Positions 35,308 through 47,600 of a stretch of 64,000 bases of DNA are shown piece by piece; position 1 is the stretch's first letter; each line of letters starts with the position of its first letter. Made by a program: the position numbers and the translations under genes. The notes under the pieces are model-generated. The model worked only from the letters and a program-made list of their open reading frames with translations. It was not told where the DNA came from and made no database searches. This DNA comes from Sphagnum magellanicum. Taxonomy: Eukaryota; Streptophyta; Sphagnopsida; Sphagnales; Sphagnaceae. The stretch lies in contig CM038911.1 in the NCBI GenBank assembly GCA_021904315.1, forward strand, positions 17,085,390 to 17,149,389, read 5' to 3'.

Positions 35308-36770
35308 TCAAGGAACCCTTTTAAAATCATCATCAACAACACCTTGGAAGCACTTAGTTTCCATAAAGTAGTGAGGGAATAATAAAGTGTGGTCATCTTC
35401 TTTTCCGAATGAGGTGTTGATTTTTTCTTTTCTTTTCTTGATGAGATGGTTCTTATATTCTTCTTTTCCTAATGACATCTTGGTGCTTTTCACACATTAA
35501 GAGGATGAAATCAGTGTGGATCTATTATGCAAAACAAGGTACAAGATTATGATGGTGTTATAGATCATCAACCTCCCAATAATGTTACAACAATAGCAAA
35601 AATTTGTTATTGTAGCTATTTTCTAGGTGCTATAACAAAAAGTTGCATTTCGCAATTGTTCTCTAACTACTATTACTTTTGCAAACTCCAATGCTACCAT
35701 GATTATTACATCCTTTCATCTTCACTAAAAGTAAAATCCTAACCATCATTGATGCAATTTGTTTTCCTTTTGTTATATGGTTGTAATGTCTTAAAAATAG
35801 AACTAATGAACATTATTTGAGGTGGAAGTAGGCCATTGGTAGTGCTAGATGAAACAACCATTGTCACTTGTTTCATATCCTCCAAACTTAGCACTTGCAC
35901 ATGTTTCATTCCTTGGTGTTCCAAAGTTTTTTCATTGGCATTAAGAACTAAATGGATTCTAGTTTGGTTACTATTCACAACAAATGCAAGTGGAATGGAG
36001 TATGATTTTGCTAGGTAAGCAACCTTATAAGCCATGGTCAAGCCTTGAATAACCCAATTTATTGGGAGTTTGCTTGCAGCAATGGTTGCCATTTGGTAAG
36101 TCCAACACATGTATTGTTTCATGAATTGCCTTGATCACTCTTTTATGACATTAAACCCCCCACATGCAAGTTTAATGAGTTGATGAGCAAGAGATTATAT
36201 GATACTTTTGAAAATGGGTTGCATAATCGTTGTTGATTTACACAATCATTGTTGATAATGGCTAACTAGTTTTCCTCATCGTTTGTAGGACACAAACCAT
36301 CCCATCACACAGTTTAAGATATTCTTCAATTTTTGGCAAGTTTTGTTTCGGATTTTTCATTGTTGTTCCATGTTAAACAACTTCCACGTAATTTTCTTTC
36401 AATTCACCTTCTTTTGTGAGCCATTCCCACACTGTACTCCTAGTCAACTTTGCATAAGGACTATGCATTCCTAATGATTTGTAAACATTCTACAAGAATC
36501 TAAGAGTAGTCTTGTTGTTTCCATATTTCTTCACTTCCACTAGTATTTGGGGCCAAAGATGAGATTAAAACCGATTTTGAGGGTCTCTTTCTTTCATTAT
36601 CCTCTTTCATGATCTCATGTTCACTCAAAATCCTCACATTTTGTTGGATTTTAGGCCTACCAATGAGGCATTTCTCTTTTTACACATTGCACAATGTTAC
36701 ATTCTTATTATTCTTTTTCATTTGTGCAAGCTCCTTCTCCACAATTTGCATCCTTTCTTCACTTGAAATT
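35308..36770 (-). pseudogene. DDE transposase relic (Tigger/jerky-like DDE_1 family)
   Basis: Minus-strand frames read, in N-to-C order, IGRPKIQQN near 36650, SPYAKLTRSTVWEWL at 36419-36463, LPKIEEYLKLCDGMV near 36300, LPINWVIQG, YSIPLAFVVNSNQT near 35960-36010, HVQVLSLEDMKQVTMVVSSS near 35855-35920 and LLPPQIMFI near 35815. This order matches DDE_1-type transposases, where xLVxNxDQTxI holds the first catalytic Asp; here the position is Asn (NSNQT). Stop codons are frequent, so the gene is dead. Terminal inverted repeats were not identified. It is a plain DNA transposon remnant and helps explain local non-autonomous elements only if their ends prove to match. Confidence 0.65.
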
Positions 36771-38760
36771 GTATGAAACAAACAAATAATGTATCATTGA
36801 CATCCCTCATTTTTAACCATTTCCCACAAAGTTGAGATTAAATTAAATTCAAAAAAGTAAAAGAGCAAGCCTAAAAATTGCAAAAAATGCCAATTGAATT
36901 CCAATAACAACTACTCCAAATCAATACTTACCTTAAATTATCACGAGTGACTGCTTTGTTGTTAGGGTCTAGTTTAATGACATTTAAATTACCTACTTAA
37001 TCAACACCTATGTAACTACCATAAGTACCTATTTGCAATACTTTGTTGAATTATTATTTTGTCACTTTTACTACATTTGAATTTTTAAGAAATTTAGGAT
37101 TGTAGTAGGGCTGAAATGAAAAAATGAAAAATATTTTGAAATATTTTGAAATGGTAAAGGTATAACAATATTTTCATATTTTTGAATATCACCAAATTCT
37201 AATAAAATATACTTATGGACAGACTATCACCACTTGAGCAAAATAACCAAAAAATATTAATTAAAAATAATAATAAACACTGTACAGTAACCTACCTAGG
37301 CTAAGTTTCCTACCTACCTACCTATTTCCTACTGAGTAGTACGACTCTTCACAGAAAGAAGAAAGGTCGCGTTCGTTTGGAATCTCTGAGACGGGCAGGG
37401 GCAGATTGGGCAGACACTGGCAAACAGATCCGGGCAGGGCCAGAGGCTTGCTGGTTCGCTTACTGCTGTGGCCTGTTCCCTTTTCTCCACGCTTGCGTTT
37501 TTCCCATGCAGCAGGAGCAAGCACCACGACGACGACGATGACGACGACGTCGAGCGGTTTGGTTTGAGAACGATGGAGCAAGTGTCGTGGATAAAATGTA
37601 ATTCCCTTGTTCGCACTTGTTCTTGTTCTTGTTCTTCAAAAAAATTATTTTTTTATTTTTATGCCCTTTGTTTTCTCCCCGCTTAGATAGTTTTACTGCA
37701 AGTCTTGAATCCGCCTTTTTTCCTTTGCGAAAAACGGAAGAATTCAACCTGGAGACGCGCTCAAGCGTAAGCCAAACTCTTTTGGTTTTGGTGAAGGGAA
37801 CTATTGGAATGATTTCGACCGTTTGTTGTCGGTACGTACTTACTAGAAATTGAATAATGTGCACATCGGTGTCACAATATGCAGCATGCATGGCGTCGTT
37901 GCATGACTAAGTTCGTTTAGGAGAAACGTGTGATGTAATTGGCACGGTTCTTCTTCTTCATTTTTCTCCTTCTTTTTTCTGTTTTTTGGTGGTTTTTTCT
38001 CCGTTGTTTCGCTTGAAGAACAGAACGTCTATGTACCTGTTCTTTCTGTTTAAATGAACATAGTGCTTTGTAGTTTTGTTTTCTTCGAGTCTTGCTTTTT
38101 CTTCCTGTGAGATTTGTCACGACGTTAGAAGAAGAAGAAGAAGAAGTCGGTAGACTGCATCGAAAACATAATAATTAAGCGTCGTTCCGTGTGTCGAGAA
38201 CTTTCTGAACCTTGTACGCAAGAGGATCGGAGATCCGCATCGGACGAAGACGATGTCCAACAAACAAACACGTTGTCCAAAAGCTCTTTCCATTTTTCAG
38301 AACTTGTGTGAGAAATTGTGAGAGAGCATCGAGCACGTTACCAGACTTGGCGTTCGTTCTTTCCACCAAGAAGAATACGGAAATCAGACAGTTTTTCAAG
38401 ACTGCGAAATTCATTGTATTTGCTACATACAATATGTTGGAATTTCCATTTTTGTAAAGTGCTGAGTGGATGTTGTTGGATTTAGACCGTATAACTCGAC
38501 ATGTACGATTTCTGTTGTTCTTGGTAGAACGGACGATTCTTGGTCTTGTTCAAGGTCTAGTAGATTTTTGTGAGAGAGAGAACTTTGTGTTTGTGGCCAC
38601 CTCAATTACCCCTTAATCCAAAGAATTTGGAATGCTCCATTTTTTCCTTTGAACTGAGACATTGAGATGTTGCTGCAGTTTGGTTGACATGTACATAATC
38701 CAGATAGAAGAATTCTTCAATGCCAAAGGTTGACTGATGAAGGATGAGAGGTCCTGGACC
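36771..38760. other. intergenic DNA and probable leader of the F-box gene
   Basis: 36771-37300 is AT-rich. From 37310 to 38600 G+C rises, with a CCTACCTACCTACC run at 37308-37322, GACGAC triplet runs near 37525-37555, a TTCTTG run near 37618-37638 and a (GAA)n run near 38128-38146. This contrast is like the region upstream of the SOSEKI start and suits a promoter and 5' leader for the gene starting at 38761. Minus-strand frames here are basic low-complexity shadows and are not called. Confidence 0.35.
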
Positions 38761-41700
38761 ATGGCTCAACTCCCTTTGGAATTTCTCCTTGAGGTAAGAT
38801 TCACTAAACCATATGTTATTCTATGGATCAGAACATGAAATCCAATTGCCTCCCTTTTGCTTGTGGAACTGAATACACTAGACCTTAATAGAACCACAGG
38901 TGTTTAGGGTTTTAATCTGCACGTTCATGTTTTTTTAAAAATTTTGAATGCCAAAAACTCTCATGAGCCAATGCATTGTGCAATAAAATTCAACTTGATA
39001 GTTTAGGTCTTACAACTGTTTTTTAGGCTAAGGGATTTTAGTCTTTCAGCATTTATGATATGGGGCACTTAGGGTATGGAAGAATTCTATGGTTGGGTTT
39101 TTTATTTTCCTGGCATGCCAAGAAATATCACAAAAATCCTTGGGACATGGATTATATCAACAAGCCATTCTCCAATGTTTTATCCCTCCAAACACTGAGA
39201 AATCACAATGTAGTGTTGTTTCAACATGTTGAACTCTTTCAGAGTGAAGAGGTGGCAATCTCACAACTGACAAAATTGTGCAATTTCCTTCTCAGGACTG
39301 GCATTTTTTTTAGGGAATTGTATTCCATGTCATCATAGTCTCATTGAACATCTAGGGATTTGGTGGCAATCAAAGGTAGGCAATCAATGCAAGAGGTATA
39401 TAAATCATTTTTGAATATGATCTAAATGTACATACTCTGAAAATGTTTGATTAAAGTGCAAACAGTTGTTTTCTCATCAAAGACTCAATGGCAACTTTGT
39501 CAAATATTGCACATATTGCTGTGCACTTTTTGATCATCTTCAAATGATCCATCCATGTGCACATTAGTACATAGCATTATAGGATCTCACAGTTGAGTTT
39601 TCCTGTTTTAGAAAATGTAAAAAGGGCTCATGCTTGGTGTTATAGATTATTTTGTTTTGAAGCAACTTAGGTTGTCATTGAACATCGTAACTGCAAAATG
39701 TGTAGTTGTCATTCCTATTTATCAGCTGAATCATTTGATTAGCTAACTTATGCTAATCAACCACAGAATTCTTGTTTCTTATTACTTCCAAGATCAATTA
39801 ATCCCTAAGCTTGACCTTGGAAATGTCTTAAATGCTTACAAGCTGTTTGTATTGTAAATCTGTTGATTATTAAGCATTAGGAAATAGCCTTGGTAGCTGA
39901 AGAAACACTTAGTCTTGCTCGTCAACACATCATTCTTCTTTGCACATGAATTCTGATGAACACACACACCATGGTTGTTTGTGGAACTTTCTGTGATAGT
40001 CGGGAAAATGAAGTTTTGGGTTTTGCAGAACACAGAGGGGAGTTGCCATGTGTGCACACATCGTGTGCTCAAGTAGCTAGAGACATGCTTCTATTTGATG
40101 AAACTCTGCATGTGCCTTGAGACTAGAACATTGCCATTGGGGGTTATCAAATTCAAGATAGCTTCATTAGAACACCTCACTACAATCTTGAGCATCAGCA
40201 ACAACAGGCTACACAACAGCAACTCCTAGTCAAGATGGTAAGAAACCTCTAACTTTTCCCTTTACTTTTCTATCAAAGTGCATTCTGAGTTGAGCTGTTG
40301 GAGTCACAGAGTAGCAAGTGGTCAGAAGTATAATAAAGATGTCAACTATATAGCAAAGCAATACCTGCAAGAATGCTACTGCTAAGCCATGAGTAGAATT
40401 CTGGATTCTGTTAGACTAGCAGAACATCAAAATAATACCAGGCAAAATGGTTCCGTATGGGATTTGCATCCTTGTTATTGATCTGCAAAGAATTGTTACA
40501 ACTGATTGCCCAAATCTTGATCTTGCATCATGGCAAAGAAGATGACAATTTGTATTTGCATGTATCAAGAACCTCTTGGGAATGCTAAGCTCAATTGAGT
40601 AGAACTCCAATTCTGATGGGAGGCATGCTGAGTAGAAACTAATTGAATTTTGCAGGACTGACATTACAGAATTGGTTATATTCATGGCATTGCTGGATAA
40701 TCTATGCCAGTGCCAGGCCATTTGAGCTGAGGAACTTTGGTTTTGTAGCTTGAGAGAATTGGTTGAAAAATCTGATCTTGCACACAGTAGTTTACAATGG
40801 TTCCTCCAAGATTGAATGTTGGCCATTCCAAGTATTGGTTAAGAGCAAGAAGTGGCAATAGGACTCGTGCCAAGATCATAGTTTCTGTCAACTCACTTTA
40901 CAACATTTTCAAGGAAAATCGAAGGACCGATGGTGCCAGTATGAGGACTGTAAGCAATACAGTGGTACCAAATGTGCCAGCATTGAGAAAAAGTGCCCGG
41001 CTGTTCGAGAAAAGAGCAGCTCTTCTGCGGTGCACTCGTGGAGGCCCACAATACTGGTTACGTACGAGATCAAAAGGGAACAAGAGATCTCTACTGGTCT
41101 CTGTGAAATCTCTCTATCCCTCAGGTAATTAAGGATGCAAAACCCAATCCAAAAATGATACAGATCACCATGTGCATCTGCAGAATTCTTACACATAAAT
41201 GTGTTAGCAAGAGATTCATTGTGGTTGAATGTATTGGTAGTATGGCAACTAATGACGTTCAGCAAAACCAGAGAGGGAAGCTCAAAAAGGAGTAAGTGGA
41301 GGCTCCTCCCAGCCACAGCCTCGTAGGAAAAGTGCTCGCTTGCTTGAGAAACAATCAGCCTCACTGCTGAGTTGTCGGACAGCAAGGAGAGCTAGCAGTG
41401 CCAGACACAGAGTTTCTGAATTCAAACGCAAGCGTAAGCACATTTGCTGGTTGTATAAAGGCACGCCATGGATGGGTGGCTCTTACTCCAAGATGTTGGG
41501 TGATCTTGCTGATGACAAGAGAGGGAGAGGCTGTGGAAGGGATTCCACTTTTGAAATTCAAGGTATCTGCCTTGCACTATTGTGCATTCAGAGAGGCAAA
41601 GAGGGATGGATCATTAATCAATTATCCATAATAATTTAATGTATAATTTAGCAATGTTTGGAGGAATTGACAAGTCCTACTAAATTCTATTTCAGTTTTG

Positions 41701-43198
41701 TAGAAGGCAAGTGCTTCTTCACAGGCTGCTTAGGTTTTAAAAGAATGTCCCTCTTGCACAAGTTCTGCATAAGGCAAAGGATTAAGAAACAAATCAGTTT
41801 TCCAACTGGACTGTCGCCTTTGCACATTGTCAGTGGTTGGAGATGCCAGCCAAAAACCGGGGAAAACATGCTACTGATTTCCCCAGTTTCTCACATTGCG
41901 TTGCACAAGTATTTGTGGGTGCAAAACGGTAGCAAGTTGTCTTCTTCTTGCGTGTATTGATCAGCATAAGATTCTCTTGATTTTATTGTTTGCTTTCTGA
42001 AGGAGCTTCAAACTAAAACCCTTGGACACCTTGTTTAGATGGTAGTACAATGGCAGTTTCTCCATCTAGCAAGCAGCTGTGTAGGCCTGCCCTGCAACGA
42101 CTGACTGAGTGGGGGGAAGAAGACTTGCTTCAAAGTATTCTTGAGAAACTACCTCCAGCCATTCTTCTTCAGGCTGCCCGGGTATTAACCTTTTTATCTT
42201 TGTTTGATTTGTTACTTGTAGTTTGAAAAAAGCCAGATGTGGAACAAGATAAACAGATCTCCATCAGGCAGAAACAGACAATTGTTGAACACTGTCAACA
42301 GATTGTTCCACTGTAAAAAATGTCAACTGAAGGGCAAGTAGCATGATATCCACCAAAGGCAATGCTGTACCTGTTGTCTCTATCTAGAAAAGTGATCTGT
42401 TATTTTCCGTGTGTTAAGTAGGAAACAGTTTCTTGCTTACCATGATTGCATGTCCTGCCTGCAGGTGTGTAGGTCATGGGCAAGGTTGTGTGAACCAGCA
42501 TTTAAGGAGGAATGCTACCGCAAAGGATGGTCTTTGCCCCGGCATCCTCGAGGGACTCCTCCTGCTTTTCCAGTATGTAACTGCAATGAACACTGCTGCT
42601 TGTGTTGAACTGTTAAGGTCTCTCTAAAGACAGACACATGGTTTTGAAATTGTTCAAGTTCCATGCATGAAATCATGATTGACAATGTGTGTGGAAAATA
42701 CAGACACATGGTTTTGAAATTGTTTTAAGTTCCATTCATGAAATCATGATTGACAATGTGTGGAAAATACAGAAACTCCAGATGTGAATGACATTCACCA
42801 TCTTATCTTACTTTCTTTTCTGTTCATATGGTCCTTATCTGTACATGTTCCAATAGTTTTTTTCACACCTGAAAGCCTTTGAATGGGCTGTAAGGGTCCA
42901 GATTGACCACCCTAGTTGGTGGAATAACTGACATTCTGTAAGTCTGAGAGTTGATGAAACTTCTGTCTGCCAGTGGCGGTCATTGTATTACAGGCATGCA
43001 TGCCGAGCATGTGGGAAGGTGGGAGAGTTCTTTGTGAGGAAAACCCTCAATGGTAACTTCCAGTTTCTGTTGTGCGGGGGTTGCATTCGTCTACCAGATG
43101 TGCGAGACCGGCTGGTGCAATACTCCATAGACCTTTATGGGGTGACAGGCAAGCTGCTGGTCCCCAGCATCAATGTCTCAAGGAGTGCCAACACTTAG
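38761..43198 (+). CDS. F-box protein with a duplicated basic module and C-terminal CxxC pair, multi-exon
   Basis: Supported exons are 40791-41124, 41263-41562, 42039-42181, 42465-42572, 42857-42889 and 42974-43198; all joins are GT-AG with matching phase. Exons 38761-38793 (MAQLPLEFLLE) and 40127-40237 also fit in phase but are less certain, so the start could be ATG 40797. Full length is about 428 residues. Exons three and four encode two tandem modules, each with YWLRxRS, VSVxSLY and, after a linker, RKSARLxEK. Exon 42039-42181 begins the F-box (LTEWGEEDLLQSILEKLPPA), which continues VCRSWARLCEP in the next exon. F-boxes bind SKP1 in SCF ubiquitin ligases. The last exon has CRACGKVGEF and later LLCGGC, a possible zinc ribbon. 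The 42890-42973 segment is discussed as a finding. The parent subfamily is not recognised. Confidence 0.72.
42631..42772. repeat. tandem duplication inside an F-box gene intron, about 70-bp unit
   Basis: Two units begin CAGACACATGGTTTTGAAAT at 42631 and 42701 and share TGAAATCATGATTGACAATG. They differ by a few substitutions and small gaps, so the event is fairly recent. It lies in the intron between exons 42465-42572 and 42857-42889. Confidence 0.85.
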
Positions 43199-44651
43199 CT
43201 CTTGCTTTCACTGCCTGGTGTCAAAATACCCCATCAAAATATCACTCTACTACACCATGGAGGAGCCCAACTTCACCTGTACATAGTCAATCGATTCTTC
43301 AATGCGGGAAATTCAAAATTGCAAGATGAAGGTCAGAGTGTCCACTCTCTTTGACTCTTTTCTTTCTTTATGTCCCTCCTTCCTCTTCCAAGCATTATAT
43401 AAGAGAGAAGTTTGACTGAACGCCAACTTGCCCAACACAAATCCTGCTCACACTCTAAACTGCAATCGAGTAGGGGGGAATGATGAAGAGAAACTGGATT
43501 TCTTTTTTCTTTCAGCATTATAACAACTTGCAGGAGTTCATGTCCTATTTGAAACAAAATTTAGATGGCTGTGATTCTTTTGTAATTTCAAAATTATCTC
43601 CAAATTGAGCAAGATGTATGAAGATGGAAGGTAGATGGACTGTGAAGTTTGACCCTGGTGGGTGGGCTGCAAGAGATTTCATAGCAACGCAACTTTCACT
43701 TTTCATGTTCTTTATCATAGCTATCATCAAGGGTTTTTGACATTCATGTTTTGTAATTATAATTTAGTGTTTCTTGGATATAATGCATGTGGCAGAGCCC
43801 CGCCCCCCGCCCCACCCAAATCCTGTAATTGTGCTTGGAATTTTAAATCATAAATTTGCTGATTACCAAAATGCATATCATGTTGAAGCAGCCCATTGTT
43901 GTTCCAATAACTACTGACTTGTAGCAGAGTTACCTACCCTACACACCCGAGATTACATTTGTTCAACAAAGCAAGTCTCCAAATATTACACTGCGAAACC
44001 AAAAAAGATGATCAACTTACAAAGTGTGCAAATTCAAGGACCATGCATTTTCTAATTGCATAAATGCAAAAAAAAGTAAAAATCCTTCTAATGGTAATGA
44101 AGACAAAGCACACAACGCTGGTCTTGGTGGCTTGATTTGCAGCTCCTCTCTCAACAGCAGATCCGCTGCCCCAACAGATGAGGAAGCATGATTTGTATGA
44201 CATATGTTACATCGTAGTAGTATGATATGGTAGATCACCACCATGACCCGCTTATTGTAACTTTCCTGCACAATACAGAAACCAAGCCCCTCATCAAATT
44301 AATCAAAATCTTTCCTCCAAATGCTGCTGCTGCTGCTTTGTTTAATGGCAGAGCCTTTCAACACTGATTTAATCCTCACATCAAAAAAGCTCATTTTTTG
44401 TTGCCATAATAAGAGTTGAATTGAACAGCAAATATGATATTTCATCTACAAACTGGATTGCAAGCTCATCATCATCATCATCATAACATCATCATAACTT
44501 GATTATCATCATCATCATCATAATCTCTGGCTACTACTTTACACTTTGCAAAAGAAATCACTGGCCAATTAACCCTAAAAATTCAGTGTAAAAATAGATA
44601 GTCAGACTCAATAGTATGGTGTGATTAGATGAGGGGTGAAGTATATTCACA
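43199..44651. other. convergent intergenic region (3' flanks of F-box and receptor genes)
   Basis: The F-box gene (+) and the receptor gene (-) point at each other across this stretch, so it should hold both 3' UTRs. It contains a CCCCGCCCC tract near 43799-43813 and ATC/CAT triplet runs near 44468-44521 close to the receptor stop. No further gene is seen. Confidence 0.5.
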
Positions 44652-47600
44652 CTAGTGGTTGCTGATGCTGGGAGAACTCGGTGCAGTAGCGGCGGCAGTG
44701 GAGGTGGCAGCAGCAGCATCAATTTCCTTAAGAAGAGTGACAACTTGTTGCATTGTAGGCCGTCTGGCAGGCTCTTCAGCTGTACACAGAGTGGCAATGT
44801 GTAGCAACTTCAGCATTTGGTTTTGAAGATTCTGTAGACTTGCCCTGCTGCTGCAGGAGGAGGAGATGATGATGATATCTGGGTCCAAGACTTGGGGTGC
44901 ATGCCCTTGTTTCAACATTTGGCGTACCCATCCAACCAAATTGCCACCCTCGATGTCCTTGAATTCGATCCCAGTTGGTTCCTTGCCAGTCACCAACTCC
45001 AGTAGTATCACTCCGAAGCTGTACACGTCACCGCGTGTGGTGGATCGCCAACAATGGCCATATTCTGGAGGAATATAGCCAAATGTGCCCGCGATATCTG
45101 TGCTCACATGTGTGTCATATGCACTGATCAACCTCGCCAGCCCGAAATCTGCCACTCGTGGTTCGAATTCTGTGTCCAACAAGATGTTGCTTGCCTTGAT
45201 ATCTCGGTGGATAATATGTGGCACAAATCCATGGTGTAGGAATGCAAGTCCCCTCGCCGAGCCCATTGCAATCCTCAATCTCTTGCTCCAGTCCAACGTT
45301 TGGCGAGCATGGCTATGGGATCGTAGCCATATGTCAAGACTCCCATTTGCCATGTACTCATACACAAGGATCTTCTCTTCTCCCAATGCACAATAGCCAA
45401 GCAATGGGACCAAATTCGGGTGCTGCACTTTGCCTAGGGTTTCCATCTCTGCTAAAAACTCCCTGTTTCCTTGTGTTGTTGAAGCTCCCAGCTTTTTGAT
45501 TGCCACTGTCCTCCCATCAGGAAGTGTGGCTTTGTATACTGTGCCAAAGCCACCATCACCTATTACATTCGTCTTACAGAACTTGTTGGTCGCCTGTGAG
45601 CAAAGAGAAACCACAACTGCTGGCATCATCAATTTTTTTTCAGAGGTCACCACCAACAGTCAATTGCACTTCTCTTACTCATCAAGTTTTAAATGAGATC
45701 CTCAAAAGAAAAAAACCTTGAAAAATTCAAAACCTTATTAATATGTATGTACCTGCAAGACTTGGGAAAGGGAGAGCTTGAGCAGAGGACGCTCTTCAAA
45801 CATAGGCGGTGTGCTCATCATCAGTAGCTGCTCCTTGCCACCTGAGCTTGTTGTGCCTGTGGAGCTTGACATCATCATCAGCCCATCTGCAACTTCAGCA
45901 AATGAGTTCAGCTTCATCTTTGACTCAGGGTCTTTGTTGGGGTTTCCTCGAATCCAATGATAGTAGTAGCGCAAGGTCATGAGGAAGAGGAGAAGCAGGA
46001 TGAAAGCTCCAGTGCACACAGACATCCCAATGATCGCTTTCACTCGTCTCATTGAGATTTTGTTGCCATGTTGCTGCATTGTCATCGGGATGATCATGAA
46101 GCTCATCATGCTACATTGATCATCATCATCATCATCCTGCACAGTGCTGGGTTGATGAGCTGGGCACAGCTTGGAACAGACTCCTACATCAGGTATGATG
46201 GGACTTGTGATGGCGTTTCTTGAAAGGTTGAGGAGCTCAAGGTTTGGAAGAGTACACAAGCTTGCAGGGAAGGTGCCCATCAGGCTATTGTTGGAAAGGT
46301 CCAAGTAAATGAGCTGCGCGAGCTGCGTAATGTCAGCTGGGATACATCCTGATAAACAGTTGCTGCTCAGGTCCAAGAAGGAGAGACCTGTCAAGTTGCC
46401 TATTGAGCTTGGGATGGCACCTGAGAAAGAATTATGGCTCAGGTTCAGTGATTGAACCTGGTGCCACACCCAGCTTTGTGACAACAGCCCAGCAATGGAG
46501 CCAGTGAACTCATTGAATTCAAGATTCAGCCCGACTATTGACACCATATTGGCAAGAGATGGAGAGAGGTTTCCCGTCAACCGGTTGTTGCTGACATCCA
46601 GGTGCGTCAGGCTTGTGAGGTTTCCAAGTTGATCAGGAATTGGCCCGGAGAGCTGGTTCCCTGTCACATTGAACTGCACGAGACTGGTGATGCAACCAAA
46701 CTCAGCTGGAATTGAGCCCGTAAGCGCATTGAATGCCAGGTTCAAGCCCTGGAGGTTATGCAACTCGCCAAGGAGAGTGGGTATCTCACCAGACAACAAA
46801 TTGCATGACAAGTCAAGTGTTGTGAGATTACTGAGCCTCATGAGATCCAGTGGTATCAAGCCCTCGAGGTTGTTTCCTGCCAGTAACAATTCAACCAAGA
46901 CTGTGCAGTTGCCAATTTCCTGTGGAATGCTGCCATTCAGCTGGTTCCAAGAGAGGTCAAGAGTGCCATGGTGCTGAATAAAGCTGGAGACAGGTATGTT
47001 GATCACTTGGAAATCTGAACAAATCTCACTCGGGATCTGCCCAACAAGCTTGTTGTGTGACAACACAAGGTATTGAAGGTTAATGAGTTGACCAATTTGG
47101 GGCGGGATTGTGCCTTCAAGTGCATTACTCCCTAAGTTCAGGCTTGTGATCTGCACACAGTTACAAAGCTCAAGAGGGATCTCACCACTGAAATTGTTCC
47201 CAAAAGTTGACAACACGGTGAGGGCTCGAAGCTTTCCAATCTCAGGTGGAATTGAACCCACAAACTGGTTGTTATCAAGAATGAGATACTGCAAGCTTGA
47301 CACATTACCCAACAGTGGTGACAACTGCCCACTCAGATGATTGGAGTCCAGCCGAATCTCAAGTAGTGTCCTTGAATTCCAAAGCTCATCTGGAAGTACT
47401 CCTGAGAACTGATTGCTGCTAAGTGACAACAGCAGCAAGCTAGGCAGATTCCCAAAATACCCAGGCACAGGACCCAAGAACTGATTGGCAGCAAGGTCAA
47501 TCTCCAAGACACTTGAACACCACAACAAAGCATCATTGATGGTTCCAGACAAGTTGTTCATGTTCAATGTCAGTGTGCCCAACAAAGGTGCATTGCAGAG

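Noticed and set aside
37318-37891. Minus-strand basic frames near 37.5 kb
   Set aside because: Composed of Lys/Arg low-complexity sequence in a GC-richer leader region, without start context or splice partners.
42929-42931. In-frame TGA as selenocysteine
   Set aside because: Land plants lack selenoprotein translation, and a canonical 84-nt intron removes the codon.
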